NCBI GenBank assembly: GCA_049585195.1
Contig: JBAUZG010000011.1
Span: forward strand, 1 to 45,836
From: KBS-96 sp049585195
GTDB lineage: Bacteria; Acidobacteriota; Terriglobia; Bryobacterales; Bryobacteraceae
Reading direction: 5' to 3'
Length of the DNA: 45,836 nt
The position numbers and the translations under genes are program-made. Positions 1-7,928 of the stretch are shown here, piece by piece; the stretch's first letter is position 1; every line of letters starts with the position of its first letter. Under the pieces are notes generated by a model, which was not told the origin of the DNA, made no database searches, and worked only from the letters and a program-made list of their open reading frames with translations.

Positions 1-17
1 CCGCTGGCCGCTGAAAC

Positions 18-1055
18 CTACGAAGCAGTCCGAACCAGGTGTTTCCGCGCCTGGGCGGTAGTTTCTCTTAAGACTAACCGCGTCTCGATAGGTGGACCAA
101 GCTCGGCAACGACGGGGCGCTCCTCGATGACAGAAACCAGCCAGGAAACTACACGTCTTGCTATTTCATCCCGGGGCAGACTCACAGTGGTCAGCGGCGG
201 CTCCGTGAATTTGGCTAGATGAATATCGTCAAATCCGATGATGGAGATGTCTTGAGGCACTTGAAAGCCTGCGCTATGAACGGCGCGGAGAGCTCCAATC
301 GCGCATAAGTCATTGCCACCGATAACGGCCGTAGGAAGGTGCTGGCGCGACAAGGCTTCGTTCATTGCGGCGAGCCCGCCGTCCACCGTAAAATCGGCCG
401 GAACCACCGAGATATCGCTCGCCGGTATCTTGCTCTTTCTCAGATAGTCGAGAAACGCGGCGAGTCGCATCTGGGCGGAAGGCAAGTGGCTTGGCCCGCC
501 GATGAATACGAACGTCCGATGCTGCAGTGAGATCAGGTGATCGACTGCCTCGCCGATGCCTTGAGCATAGTTCACCTGGATGTCGCAAAAGTGGCGGCCT
601 GGCGGCCCGATATCCAGAAATGCGATTGGAATTCTGTGATGACTCAGCTGTTCAATCAGTGGCGTATTCCGCTCCGACGTCATCACGGCCAAACCATCTA
701 CTTTCCGTTCCAGCATCCGGCGGACACACAGTTCCATGCGCTCGAGACTGTAATTCGTCGAGCCGACGAGAATGTCATAACCGGACTCGACGGCGACGTC
801 TCCAAAATCTTTGATCAGTTCCGGGAAAAACGGATTGGTGATATCGGAGACGAGCAGACCCAGAATGCGGCTCCGGCCCGACACCAAGGTACGGGCATGG
901 GTGTCAGGGAAGTAGTTGAGGTCTTCAATAGCTCTTTGAACGCGGGCAGCCGTGGCGGGGTCGACAAGATCGGGGTTATTAATTGTGCGGGACACGGTAG
1001 CGGTCGAAACGTTCGCCCGCCGGGCCACTTCGTGAATGCTCATCCGCCTACGCAT
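18..1055 (-). CDS. LacI/GalR-family transcriptional regulator
   Basis: A DNA-binding repressor or activator that normally responds to a sugar or sugar derivative. Residues about 5-55 hold the LacI helix-turn-helix and hinge (SIHEVARRANVSTATVSRT, then NYFPDTHARTL). The rest is a periplasmic-binding-protein-like effector domain with the family landmarks LGLLVSDITNPFF, DGLAVM, FIGGP and ISIIGFDDI. Length (345 aa) is normal for the family. Met5 at 1043 is an equally good start, preceded by AGGCGG, and gives a more typical N-terminus. The gene ends in TAG. It stands alone on its strand; the nearest sugar gene is the GH88 hydrolase at 7.9 kb, and LacI-like motifs occur before the TonB receptor at 19.1 kb. 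Any regulatory link to either is inference. The effector cannot be read from the sequence. Confidence 0.93.
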   Translation of the reverse strand: MRRRMSIHEVARRANVSTATVSRTINNPDLVDPATAARVQRAIEDLNYFPDTHARTLVSGRSRILGLLVSDITNPFFPELIKDFGDVAVESGYDILVGSTNYSLERMELCVRRMLERKVDGLAVMTSERNTPLIEQLSHHRIPIAFLDIGPPGRHFCDIQVNYAQGIGEAVDHLISLQHRTFVFIGGPSHLPSAQMRLAAFLDYLRKSKIPASDISVVPADFTVDGGLAAMNEALSRQHLPTAVIGGNDLCAIGALRAVHSAGFQVPQDISIIGFDDIHLAKFTEPPLTTVSLPRDEIARRVVSWLVSVIEERPVVAELGPPIETRLVLRETTAQARKHLVRTAS

Positions 1056-1069
1056 GCCGCGCCTAACCC

Positions 1070-1194
1070 GCTAGCCGAAGTTCGTCACAACCACTCCTTC
1101 GCGGTCGTGGCTCCGGAAACGAGGCTCGTGGATTCAAAATGTTTGACCGAGCCGCGCACGCGAGTAAGCGGTCCTGTGACGAACTCCCGCTAGC
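1070..1194. repeat. 125-bp foldback element with 20-bp imperfect terminal inverted repeats
   Basis: The left arm 1070-1089 and right arm 1175-1194 are inverted copies matching at 18 of 20 positions; both begin or end with GCTAGC and share AGTTCGTCACA / TGTGACGAACT. The interior is itself rich in complementary GC blocks (GGTCGTGGCTC near 1108, GAGCCGCGC near 1150). The first 19 bases from 1080 recur with one mismatch at 9110-9128, so this is a dispersed repeat rather than a local hairpin. It lies just upstream of the LacI-type gene and could carry or interrupt its promoter. It resembles a MITE or REP-like intergenic repeat; no transposase is present. Confidence 0.6.
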
Positions 1195-1273
1195 ACAGTG
1201 CACTATAGATTCATAGCCGGTGTCAATAGGCCCGAGGTTAATGGGCGCAAAATAGGGAGGAAAAAAGCGGAAC

Positions 1274-2467
1274 TTACTTCGAATTCTGTATCATCGCTTT
1301 CAATTGACGGAAGGCGGCCAGGTCGAAATTATCCTTCACGCGCTCTGGAGGCCAGGAACGAGCGGTGTCCGACGGCGAAAGAGGAAGGTGCTGTTCGCAC
1401 CGCGCAAGAACCGCAGAGGCATCGGAATCGGGTCCCGAGCGGTCAATTATCGACCGGAGATGCTGGGCCGCTTCCTCATATCTCCCCTGGCGGTAGAGAG
1501 CGACGGCGTAATTGAAGTTATACGTAGGATCAGCGCTATCCCCATCAAGCGCGCGCCTGAAATCATCTGACGCTGTGGCTTCATGTAATCGGCTTTCGGC
1601 GGCTCCCAGATCATTGAATACCTCGTTTAAAGGAGTCGTCTGCGCGAGCTCACGAAAACACGATTTAGCCGTCAAGTAATCGGCCGCCAAATAAGAACTC
1701 AAGCCCATCTTAAATTTGGCTTCAAGATAGAGTGGGTCCGACTGAGGAATCTTTCCAAACCAGTACACCGCCTGGCGATAATCCCGTGCGTTCATTGCCA
1801 GCTTTCCTAGCTCAAACTCGGGTTGCGTATATTTGGCGTCAAGCTTTGCAGACTGTTCAAACCATTTTTGCTTCTGCTCCCGGCTTGTGGCCAAAAGTCC
1901 ACGTATATAACTTTCCTTTGCATCTAGCCGGATAAGCTTGGCGGGCACCAAAAGCTGCTCAGCCGTCACCTTCGTCTGCGGATCGACAAAGCGGATGGTT
2001 TGCCAAGCCAGATGCTCTTCCAGCCGGGACAGATCGGCAAGCTTGCCGGTCTCGGAGAACTCAGACGCATCCCTGAGCTTCCGAAGGTCTAGAAAACGTG
2101 CGCTGATGCGAATAGAGCCGTCACGTGGTTGAGAGTTTGCCGAAGGCAAAACGATCTCATATGCGCCATAGCAGACCAGGCCCGCATCGATAGTCTGCCC
2201 CAGTTTAAATAGCGTTGCCTTCGTATACAGCGTGTCGGGCTTAATGCCAAGCCGCCTATAACCTTCATTACGGACGTCGCGATTCAGCACAATCTGACCG
2301 GCAGCGCTGAGCTCGGTCATAATCGTTTCTGAAACACTCTCGCCGATCCAGTTCAGATCGGCTGCCTGCGATTCATTCTTGAGCGGAATAACTAGAATCG
2401 AAACGGAACTCGCGTAGAGCAGCGGCGTCGAGCCTGCGAGAAAAAAAAGGAGACGCCCAAACTGCAC
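1274..2467 (-). CDS. Secreted protein with TolB-N/FlgO-like domain and TPR repeats
   Basis: A predicted exported protein of 397 aa. Residues 1-20 look like a signal peptide (RLLFFLAGSTPLLYASS). Residues about 22-130 resemble the domain found at the N-terminus of TolB-like and FlgO/CsgG-like proteins (VSILVIPLKNES, IGESVSETIMTELS). The remainder is TPR-like helical repeats (DYRQAVYWFGKI, NYAVALYRQGRYEEAAQHL). The start is GTG: a stop codon lies three codons upstream in frame, and no other start codon exists before the signal peptide. The GTG overlaps a terminator-like hairpin described separately. TPR proteins of this kind usually act as periplasmic scaffolds; the partner is unknown. The upstream neighbour on the same strand is a small secreted protein. 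Confidence 0.75.
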   Translation of the reverse strand: MQFGRLLFFLAGSTPLLYASSVSILVIPLKNESQAADLNWIGESVSETIMTELSAAGQIVLNRDVRNEGYRRLGIKPDTLYTKATLFKLGQTIDAGLVCYGAYEIVLPSANSQPRDGSIRISARFLDLRKLRDASEFSETGKLADLSRLEEHLAWQTIRFVDPQTKVTAEQLLVPAKLIRLDAKESYIRGLLATSREQKQKWFEQSAKLDAKYTQPEFELGKLAMNARDYRQAVYWFGKIPQSDPLYLEAKFKMGLSSYLAADYLTAKSCFRELAQTTPLNEVFNDLGAAESRLHEATASDDFRRALDGDSADPTYNFNYAVALYRQGRYEEAAQHLRSIIDRSGPDSDASAVLARCEQHLPLSPSDTARSWPPERVKDNFDLAAFRQLKAMIQNSK

Positions 2468-2473
2468 GTCTCC
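2441..2473 (-). terminator. Intrinsic terminator-like hairpin overlapping a start codon
   Basis: On the minus strand GGAGACG (2473-2467) pairs perfectly with CGTCTCC (2455-2449) across an 11-nt loop and is followed at once by eight T (2448-2441). This is the textbook form of a Rho-independent terminator. It lies 76 nt after the stop of the small secreted gene 2550-2888, so it may end that transcript. It also contains the GGAG and the first base of the GTG start of the TPR gene, so it would additionally attenuate transcription or translation of that gene. Confidence 0.65.
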
Positions 2474-2549
2474 ATATTAACAGGGGGGACGTCGATAACA
2501 ACTGCAATTTCTGAGCCAAAATTCGAACCCGCTCAGTTATGCGACACGA

Positions 2550-2888
2550 CTAAAGCCCGGCATTCGATTGGTGGTTCCCAGTCGAGCCTAGAATCACTTT
2601 CTTGTTAGTTCCACCAAGATGAATCTCTTCCATCTGGTGCTTATCGTTATACCTGATGCTAGTCGTATTGAATTTCGAGTTAGCGGTTTCAACCCGGGCG
2701 GGAATCTCCGTCACTTCTTTGTTATGTTTCAGTATTACTGCGTCGTCTTTAAGCTCTAACTTGTAGTCGCCGGGTTTCAAAGTCTTTCCGGCGGCTGTAC
2801 TTTGTTCGAAAAGCGTTACGTGGTATGAGGACGCAGCGAACGCGGCCGCAAGCGCGAGCGTCGGGAAACACAAAAATAATTTCTTCAT
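2550..2888 (-). CDS. Small secreted protein of unknown function
   Basis: A 112-aa protein with a clear signal peptide (MKKLFLCFPTLALAAAFAAS). The mature part is short, polar and likely all-beta: TLKPGDYKLELKDDAVILK, then a run ending in EEIHLGGTNKKVILG. I recall similar short secreted proteins as common in Acidobacteria, but no function is known to me. The start was placed at 2888 because GAGGAGA lies about 12 nt upstream and the signal peptide starts there. A longer reading from 3071 has a non-protein-like N-terminal extension. It is followed by a strong hairpin-T8 terminator at 2441-2473. Confidence 0.75.
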   Translation of the reverse strand: MKKLFLCFPTLALAAAFAASSYHVTLFEQSTAAGKTLKPGDYKLELKDDAVILKHNKEVTEIPARVETANSKFNTTSIRYNDKHQMEEIHLGGTNKKVILGSTGNHQSNAGL

Positions 2889-3136
2889 CGCGGAAGTGTT
2901 CTCCTCTTCAAGTAAGACGTGGAAGAAACCTTCCGCGCTCACTTCGAACTGATATACGAAGTACTCGCTAAAACGTTCCTGAGAAACGGAAATTTTTTTC
3001 GCTCTTCGAATGTTTGTGTCGTCCGGGAACGGACAGCGGAATCCCAAAAAAGGACACCGGTAACAGCCCATCCTGCAACCGATTCATGATCGTAACCGAG
3101 CTACAACCAAACGTTCTCGTCCACGCGGCCGAATCG

Positions 3137-4075
3137 CTAAATTGAAAAATGTGCCACCTGCGAATGTGCTTCCCTAACGACTGCCGGATCGGTTCCGAAG
3201 CCGTGAAGCCAATGAACATCAGATTCCGCGCGGAACCACGTCATCTGCCGCTTTGCGTATTGGCGGGTTCTAGTCTGGCATTCGCGGATTGCGGATTCGA
3301 CACTTGCGGATCCAGAGATGACGTCGAGCGCCTGCCGGTAGCCGAGTGACTGCATGGGGTTTGAAGTCGGCGCATAGCCTTTCTCCAAGAGCCGCCTTGT
3401 TTCCTCGATCAGTCCGCGGCTGAAGATCTCCTCCGATCTGGCGTCGAGCCGGGAATAGAGCAAGCCGCGATCGGGATTTAAGCCGAGTTTCAAAAACCGG
3501 TAACCCCGCAAGCTATCCCGGGGCCGAGCCTGCACTTCCGCCACTGTCGTCTTTTCCAGGTACGCTATCTCGATCGCCCGAATTAGTTTTTGATGATCGT
3601 TCGGATGGATGTGTGAAGCAGCGATTTGGTCGCAGCGTTCCAGCAGGGAATGCAGCGATTGCGGGCGGCGCCGCGCTATTTCTGCAAGGCGGGCACGCAG
3701 GCGGCCGCAGCGCGCGGGGGCAGGCGAAAGGCCGGAAACGAGCGCACGTAGATAAAAGCCCGTGCCGCCGCAGATAATTGGCAAGCGGCTGCGGCGGGAA
3801 ATTTCCTCGAGAGCAAGCCTAGCGTGGCGAGAATAATCTCCGGCGGTGAAGTTCTCGCCGGGTCCAGCCACATCAATAAGGTGATGCGGGATGCCGTTCC
3901 GTTTTGCCGCGGGCAATTTCGCGGAACCGATGTCAAACCCCGTATAAACCTGGACTGAATCGCAGTTCACAATCTCGCCCTGCCACTCTTTGGCTAGCGC
4001 AAGAGCCAGATCGCTCTTGCCGGAAGCCGTCGGTCCAAGAACAACGACGGCTGTTTTTTGAGCTGGCGTGCTCAT
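3137..4075 (-). CDS. miaA: tRNA dimethylallyltransferase
   Basis: Transfers the dimethylallyl group from DMAPP to N6 of A37 in tRNAs that read codons starting with U, the first step toward ms2i6A, in the cytoplasm. The protein shows the P-loop GPTASGKS (residues 14-21), the DSVQVYTGFDIGSAKLP segment with the catalytic Asp, the HHLIDV motif, GGTGFYLRAL, and the late RQYAKRQMTWFR segment typical of MiaA. Its 312 aa is full family length. It is divergently arranged with the 702-aa TPR gene. The usual partners hfq, mutL and miaB are not adjacent. Confidence 0.97.
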   Translation of the reverse strand: MSTPAQKTAVVVLGPTASGKSDLALALAKEWQGEIVNCDSVQVYTGFDIGSAKLPAAKRNGIPHHLIDVAGPGENFTAGDYSRHARLALEEISRRSRLPIICGGTGFYLRALVSGLSPAPARCGRLRARLAEIARRRPQSLHSLLERCDQIAASHIHPNDHQKLIRAIEIAYLEKTTVAEVQARPRDSLRGYRFLKLGLNPDRGLLYSRLDARSEEIFSRGLIEETRRLLEKGYAPTSNPMQSLGYRQALDVISGSASVESAIRECQTRTRQYAKRQMTWFRAESDVHWLHGFGTDPAVVREAHSQVAHFSI

Positions 4076-4191
4076 TGGCGGTGATTATTTCGAACGTAAG
4101 AAGGCTGTCCGGGAGGTTCCCTACATTTCCATGCGAGACTTTCGCCCTTTTTATGCCCAGGCGGGAATTCGTAACTAGCCTACAGTCGCGA

Positions 4192-4197
4192 TATAAT
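4192..4197 (+). promoter_or_regulatory. Candidate -10 box for the 702-aa TPR gene
   Basis: A perfect TATAAT at 4192-4197 lies about 62 nt before the ATG at 4259 in the intergenic region between divergent miaA and the TPR gene. The -35 region (around 4168-4174) matches the consensus poorly, so this could need an activator or be chance. Confidence 0.4.
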
Positions 4198-4258
4198 TGC
4201 TAGCAGCGGCGACCCACAGTTTCCGATTGCCGCAACCTTTCGCGCGCTAGCGGTCTAC

Positions 4259-6367
4259 ATGTCTTGTTTTTTCTCCTCAAACCTCCGCACTGTACTTCTC
4301 AGCTTCACGCTCGCCGGCATTCCCGGAACCGTTTTTAGCCAACAAACTCCGGCCGCTAAGCCCGGCGATATTGACCTGAACGCTAAAGGCCCTATTAAGG
4401 AGGGCGCTTCGCCCCGGGCCGACGCATACTATCACTTTACGCTCGGCCACATGTACGAAGAAATGGCGGGCGCCTACGGAAACCGCAGCGATTACGTGAA
4501 CAAGGCGGTGGAAAATTACCGTCTGGCGCTGAAAGAAGATCCGACGGCCACATTTCTGGTAGAAGATATCGCGGACCTTTACCGGCAGTCGGGAAGACTC
4601 CGGGAAGCCGTCGTCGAGGCGGAAAACGCGCTGAAAGCGAATCCTAACGACTTGAATGCGCGGCGCGTGTTGGCTCGCATCTATACACAGGAAATTGGGG
4701 ATTCGCAAAGCAATCACATCGATGAAGGCGTGCTGCACCGCGCTATCGATCAATACAAGCAAATCACGGCGCAGGACCCAAAAGATGTTGACAGCCTGAT
4801 TATGCTTGGCCGGCTGCTGAAGTTGACACAGAACACGGCAGAGGCTGAAAACGCGTTTCAAAAAGCGTTGGATCAGGATCCGGACAACGAGGACGCTATC
4901 AGCGGCTTGGCGATGATCTACGCCGATGGCGGAGACCCGAAACGCGCTTCAGCGTTGTTTGAAAAGCTCACGAAAAAGAGTCCGAACCCGCGCGCCTTCG
5001 CCATGCTGGCGGCCAGTTATGAGCAGATGCACGACTATGCGCTGGCGGCCAATGCCTACAGGCAAGCGCTGCAGCTCGACCCGAGCCGCGTTGAGATAAA
5101 AGACAGATTAGCTCAGGATTTAGCGCTATCGGACCAGCTGGACGACGCGCTGAAACTGTACCAGGAAATTGTCGCTTCGAATCCGCAAGACCCGGAGCCA
5201 TATCTGCGTATGTCGCAGATCTACCGCCAGCAGAAGAAGTTCGACCTGGCGCAACAGGCGGGTGACAAGGCGAAAGCGCTGGACCCGGACAATCTCGACG
5301 TCCGCTATAACCAGGTACTGCTGCTCGAGATGGAAGGGAAAGTGCCGGAGGCGATCGCTGCTCTCAAGCAGATTCTCGATCAGACAGCGAAGAAGAATTA
5401 CGAACAGCCGGAGAAGGCAAACCGGGCCATGATGCTCGAACGGCTTGGGCGCTTATACGAGAACGTCGAGGAGTACGATCAGGCGGTTGATACGTTCCGT
5501 CAATTGGCCGCGCTCGATCCTGACGTGGCGCCGAGAGCCGAAGCCCAAATTATCGATACCTACCGCACGGCTAAGGAGTATTCGAAGGCGCAGCAGGAAT
5601 CCGATATGGCCGCGAAGAAGTATCCGAACGATCGCACGCTGCGATCGGAACGCGGAGAACTTCTTTCCGACATGAACAAGATTGACGCCGCGGTTGCCGA
5701 ACTGAAAAAAGGCTTCGACGGGAACAGAGACCACGATCGCGAGACGTGGATTAGCCTGGCCCAGGTGTATGAGAAGGCCCGGAACTTTCCGGAAATGTCC
5801 AAGGCGCTGGATGAAGCTGCAAAGCTCACCGGTGACAAGGATGACAAGACGACGATCCAATTCATGCGTGGCGTAATGTTCGAGCGCCAAAAGAAGATGC
5901 CGGAGGCGGAGGCCGAATTCCGGAAGGTGCTGGCAGCTGATCCAGAGAACGCGTCGGCGTTGAACTATCTAGGCTATATGCTCGCCGACCAGAATATTCG
6001 GCTGCAGGAAGCGCAAGGTCTCATTCAGCGCGCATTGGACCAAGAGCCAAATAATGGCGCGTATCTCGACAGCCTGGGATGGGTTTACTATCGAATGAAC
6101 CGTCTGGACGACGCGGAGCACGAGTTGCAGCGGTCGCTCCAGTTCTTCTCAAAGGACCCAACCATTCACGAGCACCTCGGCGACGTTTACTTCAAGCAGG
6201 GAAAGCTGAAGGACGCCATCTCCCAGTGGCAGACCTCTCTCGCCGAGTGGAACACAAGTACCCCCGCGGATCGCGAGCCCGATGAGATTGCGAAAGTGCA
6301 GAAGAAGCTGGAAGGGGCCCGTGTTCGCCTTGCGAAAGAGCAAGGCCCACGTCACGAAAACCAGTGA
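4259..6367 (+). CDS. Secreted TPR-repeat protein
   Basis: A 702-aa protein with an N-terminal signal peptide (LSFTLAGIPGTVFSQQ, cleavage near residue 28) followed by about a dozen tetratricopeptide repeats through residue 660. Typical units are AVENYRLALKEDPTATFLV, AANAYRQALQLDPSRVEIK and AEAEFRKVLAADPENASALNYLGY. TPR arrays form a superhelix for protein-protein contact; here it would act in the periplasm or on the outer membrane. The ATG follows a candidate -10 box. The next gene downstream (226 nt) is an OmpH/Skp-type chaperone, which fits a role in envelope assembly, but this is inferred from context only. No catalytic domain is visible. Confidence 0.85.
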   Translation: MSCFFSSNLRTVLLSFTLAGIPGTVFSQQTPAAKPGDIDLNAKGPIKEGASPRADAYYHFTLGHMYEEMAGAYGNRSDYVNKAVENYRLALKEDPTATFLVEDIADLYRQSGRLREAVVEAENALKANPNDLNARRVLARIYTQEIGDSQSNHIDEGVLHRAIDQYKQITAQDPKDVDSLIMLGRLLKLTQNTAEAENAFQKALDQDPDNEDAISGLAMIYADGGDPKRASALFEKLTKKSPNPRAFAMLAASYEQMHDYALAANAYRQALQLDPSRVEIKDRLAQDLALSDQLDDALKLYQEIVASNPQDPEPYLRMSQIYRQQKKFDLAQQAGDKAKALDPDNLDVRYNQVLLLEMEGKVPEAIAALKQILDQTAKKNYEQPEKANRAMMLERLGRLYENVEEYDQAVDTFRQLAALDPDVAPRAEAQIIDTYRTAKEYSKAQQESDMAAKKYPNDRTLRSERGELLSDMNKIDAAVAELKKGFDGNRDHDRETWISLAQVYEKARNFPEMSKALDEAAKLTGDKDDKTTIQFMRGVMFERQKKMPEAEAEFRKVLAADPENASALNYLGYMLADQNIRLQEAQGLIQRALDQEPNNGAYLDSLGWVYYRMNRLDDAEHELQRSLQFFSKDPTIHEHLGDVYFKQGKLKDAISQWQTSLAEWNTSTPADREPDEIAKVQKKLEGARVRLAKEQGPRHENQ

Positions 6368-6593
6368 GCTCCTGAGGCGGCCAAAGGAGTGCTCAATATT
6401 TAGCCCGGCCTTTCGTTGCACTTGCGAGCGCCATACGGGTACTAGCGAAGCGAAGCATGCTCATTTTGCTTGCTTACCCGCCGGCGCTCCTATGCGTCCA
6501 ACCCAAACGACCGCGGACGTCGCATGCTAGTTTAGTATCGGAAATGAACGTTTTCGGGGCGCGTCCTGCGTTGTCGAGGAGTTGAAAGAAAAA

Positions 6594-7121
6594 ATGCGGA
6601 AGAGATTACCGAGGATTGCCTTTGTCGTGCTTGCGGCGGCACTCCCCATGGCTGTTCTCAGGGCTCAGAGTTTAAAAGTAGCGATCGTGAATGCGCAAAA
6701 ATCCGTTGCCGATACTCAGGAGATTAAGAAGGCTCAGGCGGATCTAGCGACGAAGTACAGGCCGCGTCAACAGGATATCGAGAAGTTGCAGAACGATCTT
6801 CAAGAAATTCAAGCCCAATTGAAGGCTCCCAACCTCACACCAGAGAAGCAATCCCAACTGAGCGCCGATGGTACGTTGAAGCAGAAACAATTGCAGCGCT
6901 TGAGCGAAGACCTGCAACAGGATTTCAATCAGGACCGAGCCGACATACTAACTCGCGCAGGCCAGCGAATGCAGGAGATTATAAAAAAGCTTGCCGAGGA
7001 GAAGGGCCTGGACGTGGTGATTGATGTCAGCAACGCGCTCTATTACAAGCCAGCCCTGGACATGACGGCCGACGCGACGGCCGCCTATGACAAAGCGTAT
7101 CCAGTCTCTGGATCGAAGTAA
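6594..7121 (+). CDS. OmpH/Skp-family periplasmic chaperone
   Basis: Likely a trimeric periplasmic chaperone for unfolded outer-membrane proteins. Residues 1-25 form a signal peptide (RIAFVVLAAALPMAVLRAQS). Next comes the OmpH beta strand LKVAIVNAQKSVADTQEIKKA, then a long charged coiled coil (residues about 45-125) and the closing segment AEEKGLDVVIDVSNALYYKPALDMT typical of the family. At 175 aa the size is right. ATG at 6594 was preferred to TTG at 6582 because GAGGAG at 6576-6581 is spaced 12 nt from the ATG and zero from the TTG. The usual neighbours bamA and lpxD are absent. A small membrane protein gene follows 29 nt later and may be co-transcribed. Confidence 0.88.
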   Translation: MRKRLPRIAFVVLAAALPMAVLRAQSLKVAIVNAQKSVADTQEIKKAQADLATKYRPRQQDIEKLQNDLQEIQAQLKAPNLTPEKQSQLSADGTLKQKQLQRLSEDLQQDFNQDRADILTRAGQRMQEIIKKLAEEKGLDVVIDVSNALYYKPALDMTADATAAYDKAYPVSGSK

Positions 7122-7150
7122 CGGGCCGGCTTCTTTCGGGAGTTCGAGAG

Positions 7151-7621
7151 ATGGAGGGTTACCTTGATTCGTACGGCGCCGGAGACGAGCGGCGAAACCG
7201 GCTGATAAAGGGCGCGGCGATCGCGATCATCGCAGCCCTTGTGATCGGCATAACAGCTTATCTGATCTTTGAGAACTTGCCGGAAAAGCAGGCCGTCACG
7301 CACTTTCTAGCGTTGGTGAACGCTGGCCGGTATCAGGAGGCTTATCGGACCTGGGGATGCAGCGCGGCGCATCCTTGCTCCGCCTACAGCTACCAGAAGT
7401 TTTTGGAGGACTGGGGCCAGCAAAGTCGCAAGGACTGGAAGATTTCGAGTGTGGACGGCTGTACTAACGGTGTCGTGGTGACAGTCAGTGCGCACGGGTC
7501 GGAACCGGAGCCGTTGTGGGTTCAACGATCGGACGACAGCATCAGCTTTTCGCCATGGCCGGAATGCCAGGGAAAAAAGTGGCGATTCCGGCAATTCTTC
7601 CGCCGGTTCGTCGGTGGCTGA
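7151..7621 (+). CDS. Membrane-anchored protein of unknown function
   Basis: A 156-aa protein with one N-terminal membrane segment (AAIAIIAALVIGITAYLIF, residues about 22-40) preceded by positive charge, so the rest should face the periplasm. The soluble part starts AVTHFLALVNAGRYQEAYRTW, resembling the first helices of NTF2/DUF4878-like folds. It has four cysteines (WGCSAAHPCS, DGCTNG, PECQG), which could form two disulfides. It begins 29 nt after the OmpH gene and may share its transcript. I do not recognise a named family. Confidence 0.7.
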   Translation: MEGYLDSYGAGDERRNRLIKGAAIAIIAALVIGITAYLIFENLPEKQAVTHFLALVNAGRYQEAYRTWGCSAAHPCSAYSYQKFLEDWGQQSRKDWKISSVDGCTNGVVVTVSAHGSEPEPLWVQRSDDSISFSPWPECQGKKWRFRQFFRRFVGG

Positions 7622-7632
7622 CCAGCATCGTG

Positions 7633-7863
7633 TCAGACTTTAGGCTGCGGCGGGGGAAGATCGCGCGCGGCACATTCCGACTGAAATCCGCCCCGCTTGT
7701 GCGAGCCGTCGCAAAAGGGTTTGTTGTCTGAAAGCCCGCACCGGCAGAGTGAAACGACGGTGCGCCCACCAAGTCCGAACGCGTTTCCTTGCGCATCCTG
7801 AATAGAAAAATCGCCTTCCAGACGGATGGGACCGTGATTCACCACGGTTACTTTCATACTCAT
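7633..7863 (-). CDS. CDGSH iron-sulfur domain protein
   Basis: A 76-aa protein with the [2Fe-2S] CDGSH motif: Cys40, Cys42, Cys51 and His55 in SLCRCGLSDNKPFCDGSH, the 3-Cys-1-His ligand set of mitoNEET-like domains. The N-terminal half (NHGPIRLEGDFSIQDAQGNAFGL) is the small beta domain usual in bacterial single-domain CDGSH proteins. These are thought to act in redox sensing or cluster transfer in the cytoplasm. Met3 at 7857 is an alternative start. The gene is divergent from the GH88 hydrolase, with little space between them, so their control regions overlap. Confidence 0.92.
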   Translation of the reverse strand: MSMKVTVVNHGPIRLEGDFSIQDAQGNAFGLGGRTVVSLCRCGLSDNKPFCDGSHKRGGFQSECAARDLPPPQPKV

Positions 7864-7928
7864 TCCCCACGATGGTAACAGAGCCTTGTGTCTGTCTCCT
7901 CTATAATGGCCCGAAGGGTGAGTTTCGC

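Noticed and set aside
537..1193. 218-residue plus-strand reading opposite the LacI-type gene
   Set aside because: Lies antisense to a clear gene and shows no family signature; its codons mirror the real frame.
1200..1235. Promoter for the LacI-type gene (TTGACA and TATAGT on the minus strand)
   Set aside because: The two boxes are only 13 nt apart, too close for a sigma70 promoter.
6368..6593. Possible small RNA or tRNA in the gap before the OmpH gene
   Set aside because: No cloverleaf, strong hairpin or T-tract could be found; nothing else supported in this 226-nt gap.
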